Made by a program: the position numbers and the translations under genes. From the NCBI GenBank assembly GCA_023417165.1, contig JAEZGD010000776.1, positions 1-7,120 of the forward strand: a stretch of DNA of 7,120 nt, in the 5' to 3' direction. Origin of the DNA: Planctomycetota bacterium. GTDB lineage: Bacteria > Planctomycetota > Planctomycetia > Pirellulales > Pirellulaceae. Below, in pieces: positions 5,028 through 7,120 of this stretch (the first letter of the stretch is position 1; each line of letters opens with the position of its first letter). The notes below the pieces were generated by a model. It saw only the letters and a program-made list of their open reading frames with translations. It did no database searches and was not told the DNA's origin.

Positions 5028-6557
5028 TTACACCTTAATCCCCAGCGCCCACACGCCGAGCGTATAAATCGCCAGTGGGATCAAGACGACGCCGAGCAGG
5101 TTTAAGACCAGTCCCGCGCGCATCATCTCGCGCTGCTTGATCAGTCCGGTGCCAAAGGCGATGGCGTTGGGAGGCGTGCCGACCGGCAGCATGAACGCAT
5201 AGCTGGCCGCGACCGTCGTCGCAATCAGCAGCAGCAGCGGATCGGCCTCCAATCCCTTCGAAACGCCCAGCATGATCGGCAAGAACGCGGCCACCGTGGC
5301 GACGTTGCTGGTGAACTCGGACGCAAAGATCACCGTGGCGGTGACGGCAATCACCAAAACCACCAGCGAGATGCTGCCCCATGCAGAGACTTGCAGGCCA
5401 ATCCAATCGGCCAATTTGCTGACTTCCACCGCTTCCGCCAGGCTCAGCCCGCCGCCAAACAGCAGCAGCACGCCCCACGGCAAGCGCTTGCACGTTTCCC
5501 AATCCATCGCAAAGATGCCGCGGCGCGGATGCACCGGAATCGCAAACAGCAAGAGCGCGCCGATCAAGGCGATCATGCCGTCGTTGAAGTGCTTCTTGAC
5601 GCTGGGAAATTGCGCCTGCATCCACGCGGTGTTTTGCAGCGGTTCACGCGCAATCCATAGCGAAGCGGTCAGCACCGCGACCAACAGCACGACCAGTTCG
5701 CCGCGCGTGATGGGGCCCAGTTCGCGCAGTTCTTTGCGAATCATCGTCAGGCCGTCGCCGATCTCGGCGTGTGGCAGCGGAAACATCCACCGCGTCAGCA
5801 GGATCCAGGTGAACAGCAAATAAACAATCGCCAGCGGCGTCCCGAACAGCATCCAGCGCCCAAAGCCCACTGCCAGTCCGTTCTGTTCGGCGAAGCCTGC
5901 AAAGACGACGTTGGTCGGCGTGCCAATCAGCGTGCCCAAGCCGCCGATCGTCGCGGCATAGGCGATGCCGAGCAGAATACTGGTGGCGAAACGCTGGGCG
6001 TCAGTTTCGGAAAGCTGATGCCCTTTGCCGGAGTGATCGCGTGTCAGCGCCACCAGGCTCAGCCCCAGCGGTAGCATCATCGCCGTGGTCGCTGTGTTGC
6101 TGATCCACATGCTCAGCACAGCCGTCGCCAGCATGATGCCGCCTACCAAACGGCGCGGCGACGTACCGACCCACATCAGCGTGTGCAGCGCGAGCCGCCG
6201 ATGCAGTCCCCAACGTTCGACCGCCAGCGCGATGATGAAGCCGCCGAGATAGATATAGATGCTGTCTTTGGCGTACGGCGCAGCCGCTTCGTCGAACGTC
6301 ATGACGCCAGCGAGCGGAAACAGCACCAGCGGCAGCAGCGAGGTCGCCGCCAATGGCAACGCTTCGCTAATCCACAGCACGCCTAGCAGCACCGCGATGG
6401 CCGCCGTGGCGCAGGCGGGATGTGTCAGATCGGTGCGGCCCGCCAACGCAAAGTAGGCTGACAAGGCGAGTGGCACCGCCAGAATCAGCCCCGCCCAGGC
6501 GGCAGGGCCGCGCGGCTCGCCAGTCGGTAACATGCGATGGTCGGACGGCGAACGCAT
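5028..6557 (-). CDS. DASS/SLC13-family sodium:anion symporter
   Basis: This 509-residue inner-membrane protein belongs to the divalent anion:sodium symporter family (SLC13, INDY-like), which imports dicarboxylates, citrate or sulfate with sodium. About a dozen hydrophobic segments run from residue 22 to 507. The two substrate/sodium-site repeats are visible: SNT at 153-155 in WISNTATTAMMLP, and S417-N418 in EFTSNVATVAAFLP, where the third residue is V419. The paired hairpin motifs are GTPTN (212-216) and the highly typical PVGTPPNAIAFGTG (458-471). Full length and intact. The ATG at 6555-6557 is chosen for the longest N-terminus; M9 (6531-6533) is an alternative, and neither has a clear Shine-Dalgarno. 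It lies 57 nt after the uxaE-like gene on the same strand with no terminator between, so co-transcription is plausible. Substrate cannot be fixed from sequence; a C4-dicarboxylate is the family default. Confidence 0.92.
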   Translation of the reverse strand: MRSPSDHRMLPTGEPRGPAAWAGLILAVPLALSAYFALAGRTDLTHPACATAAIAVLLGVLWISEALPLAATSLLPLVLFPLAGVMTFDEAAAPYAKDSIYIYLGGFIIALAVERWGLHRRLALHTLMWVGTSPRRLVGGIMLATAVLSMWISNTATTAMMLPLGLSLVALTRDHSGKGHQLSETDAQRFATSILLGIAYAATIGGLGTLIGTPTNVVFAGFAEQNGLAVGFGRWMLFGTPLAIVYLLFTWILLTRWMFPLPHAEIGDGLTMIRKELRELGPITRGELVVLLVAVLTASLWIAREPLQNTAWMQAQFPSVKKHFNDGMIALIGALLLFAIPVHPRRGIFAMDWETCKRLPWGVLLLFGGGLSLAEAVEVSKLADWIGLQVSAWGSISLVVLVIAVTATVIFASEFTSNVATVAAFLPIMLGVSKGLEADPLLLLIATTVAASYAFMLPVGTPPNAIAFGTGLIKQREMMRAGLVLNLLGVVLIPLAIYTLGVWALGIKV

Positions 6558-6614
6558 AGATGCCTGGATCCAATCATCCCGCTCGCAGTCCGCAGCGGAG
6601 CTTCGTGTGATGCC

Positions 6615-7120
6615 TTACAGGCCTTTGCACAGCGCCTTCAGGTGATTGCCAAAATGCACCGTCAGCACTTCGCGATGTGTTTCCGGATGCGCGGCCAACA
6701 CGTCGCGCAGTGCGGGGCCGAGCGCCGAATCGCTCAGCACGCTGCCGAACGTCACATGCAAAATCTGGCGACCATCGTTTTGATCGAGGTAGAGCTGTTC
6801 GAGCTTCACATCATCGCCGATCGCCGCGGCGGTCGGCACGTTTTCGAGCTTCGCCGAAATGTGATACGTCGCGCGATCGCGTTCAAAGCGCTCGCGCGAG
6901 AAGTCGATCACGCGGCGAAACAGCTTGCGTTCGTGCCGCGAAGCGACGCGCAGCGCTTCGAGATAGCTGGTTCCGGCCGTTTTGACGTGAAACATCCCCT
7001 GCGTCACTTGCGCGAAGAGTTGGTAGATCGACAGTTTGTCCGAACCGCTGTGCAGGCTGAGCTTGTACGGACCCAACTGCCGGGCGATGGCGGCGTGCGT
7101 CGCCAGCGAGCGCTCAAACG
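6615..7120 (-). CDS. uxaE: Tagaturonate epimerase family protein, C-terminal part (cut by window edge)
   Basis: The last 167 residues of a protein whose start lies beyond the right edge; the frame is open from the edge to the TAA at 6615-6617. The sequence resembles the UxaE family, which interconverts D-tagaturonate and D-fructuronate and so lets galacturonate and glucuronate catabolism share one route. Recognisable stretches, counted from the first visible residue, are LGPYKLSLHSGSDKLSIY (15-32), a FHVKTAGTSYLEALR segment (about 43-57), and the closing HPETHREVLTVHFGNHLKAL. The histidines in HSGSDK and FHVKTAG are candidates for the metal or catalytic site, by analogy only. A TTG within the frame near 7076 is not the start, because homologous-looking sequence continues upstream to the edge. 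The DASS transporter follows 57 nt downstream. The family assignment is from remembered motifs. Confidence 0.8.
   Translation of the reverse strand, partial: FERSLATHAAIARQLGPYKLSLHSGSDKLSIYQLFAQVTQGMFHVKTAGTSYLEALRVASRHERKLFRRVIDFSRERFERDRATYHISAKLENVPTAAAIGDDVKLEQLYLDQNDGRQILHVTFGSVLSDSALGPALRDVLAAHPETHREVLTVHFGNHLKALCKGL

Noticed and set aside
5035..5625. 196-codon minus-strand open frame overlapping the DASS gene
   Set aside because: Same strand but another frame of an intact transporter; rich in R, H and G with no membrane segments. Not a frameshifted part, since the DASS frame is complete.
6589..6599. TCCGC-A-GCGGA palindrome between uxaE and the DASS gene as a terminator
   Set aside because: A 1-nt loop cannot fold as an RNA hairpin and no T-tract follows on the minus strand, so it does not break the likely two-gene transcript.
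1..7120. CRISPR, toxin-antitoxin, defence, phage or transposon modules
   Set aside because: No spaced repeat array, transposase, integrase, nuclease or small co-directional gene pair was found; all six genes are complete or edge-cut housekeeping or envelope types.

Overview
The window looks like an ordinary chromosomal segment from a member of the Planctomycetota, most probably the Pirellula/Blastopirellula side. I infer this from a secreted beta-barrel protein of the BBP7 type (a family typical of planctomycetes), moderately GC-rich DNA, sparse gene packing with long intergenic gaps, and palindromic or tandem spacer repeats. No rRNA, tRNA, CRISPR array, insertion sequence or phage gene is visible. 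Taxonomy is an inference from protein character, not a database result.

Layout from left to right. (1) Minus-strand pair: nagB (glucosamine-6-phosphate deaminase, 1103-1915) followed by glpG (rhomboid protease, 57-1016). They are separated by 86 nt, most of which is three consecutive hairpins inside a 12-bp outer inverted repeat. (2) A 176-nt divergent intergenic region with palindromes, a consensus -10 box and a Shine-Dalgarno placed in a hairpin loop, leading into parA (2092-2913, plus). ParA stands alone, without parB, and is closed by a strong intrinsic terminator. (3) A 591-nt gap without a convincing gene, containing that terminator and a second, weaker hairpin-plus-T-tract. (4) The BBP7-like outer-membrane barrel gene (3505-4872, plus), ended by a textbook terminator. 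(5) A convergent spacer of two adjacent tandem repeats, both with a 14-nt period. (6) Minus-strand pair: the C-terminal part of a tagaturonate epimerase (UxaE family, 6615 to the window edge) and, 57 nt downstream, a complete DASS/SLC13 anion:sodium symporter (5028-6557).

Functionally the genes are a mix: amino-sugar catabolism (NagB), membrane proteolysis (GlpG), ATP-driven positioning or segregation (ParA), an envelope protein (BBP7), and hexuronate catabolism next to an organic-anion transporter (UxaE, DASS). Only the last pair suggests a shared pathway. I found no convincing new multi-gene system. The points most worth a second look are the nested hairpin repeat between nagB and glpG, the UxaE-DASS pairing, the orphan ParA, and the non-coding structure before and after the BBP7 gene.
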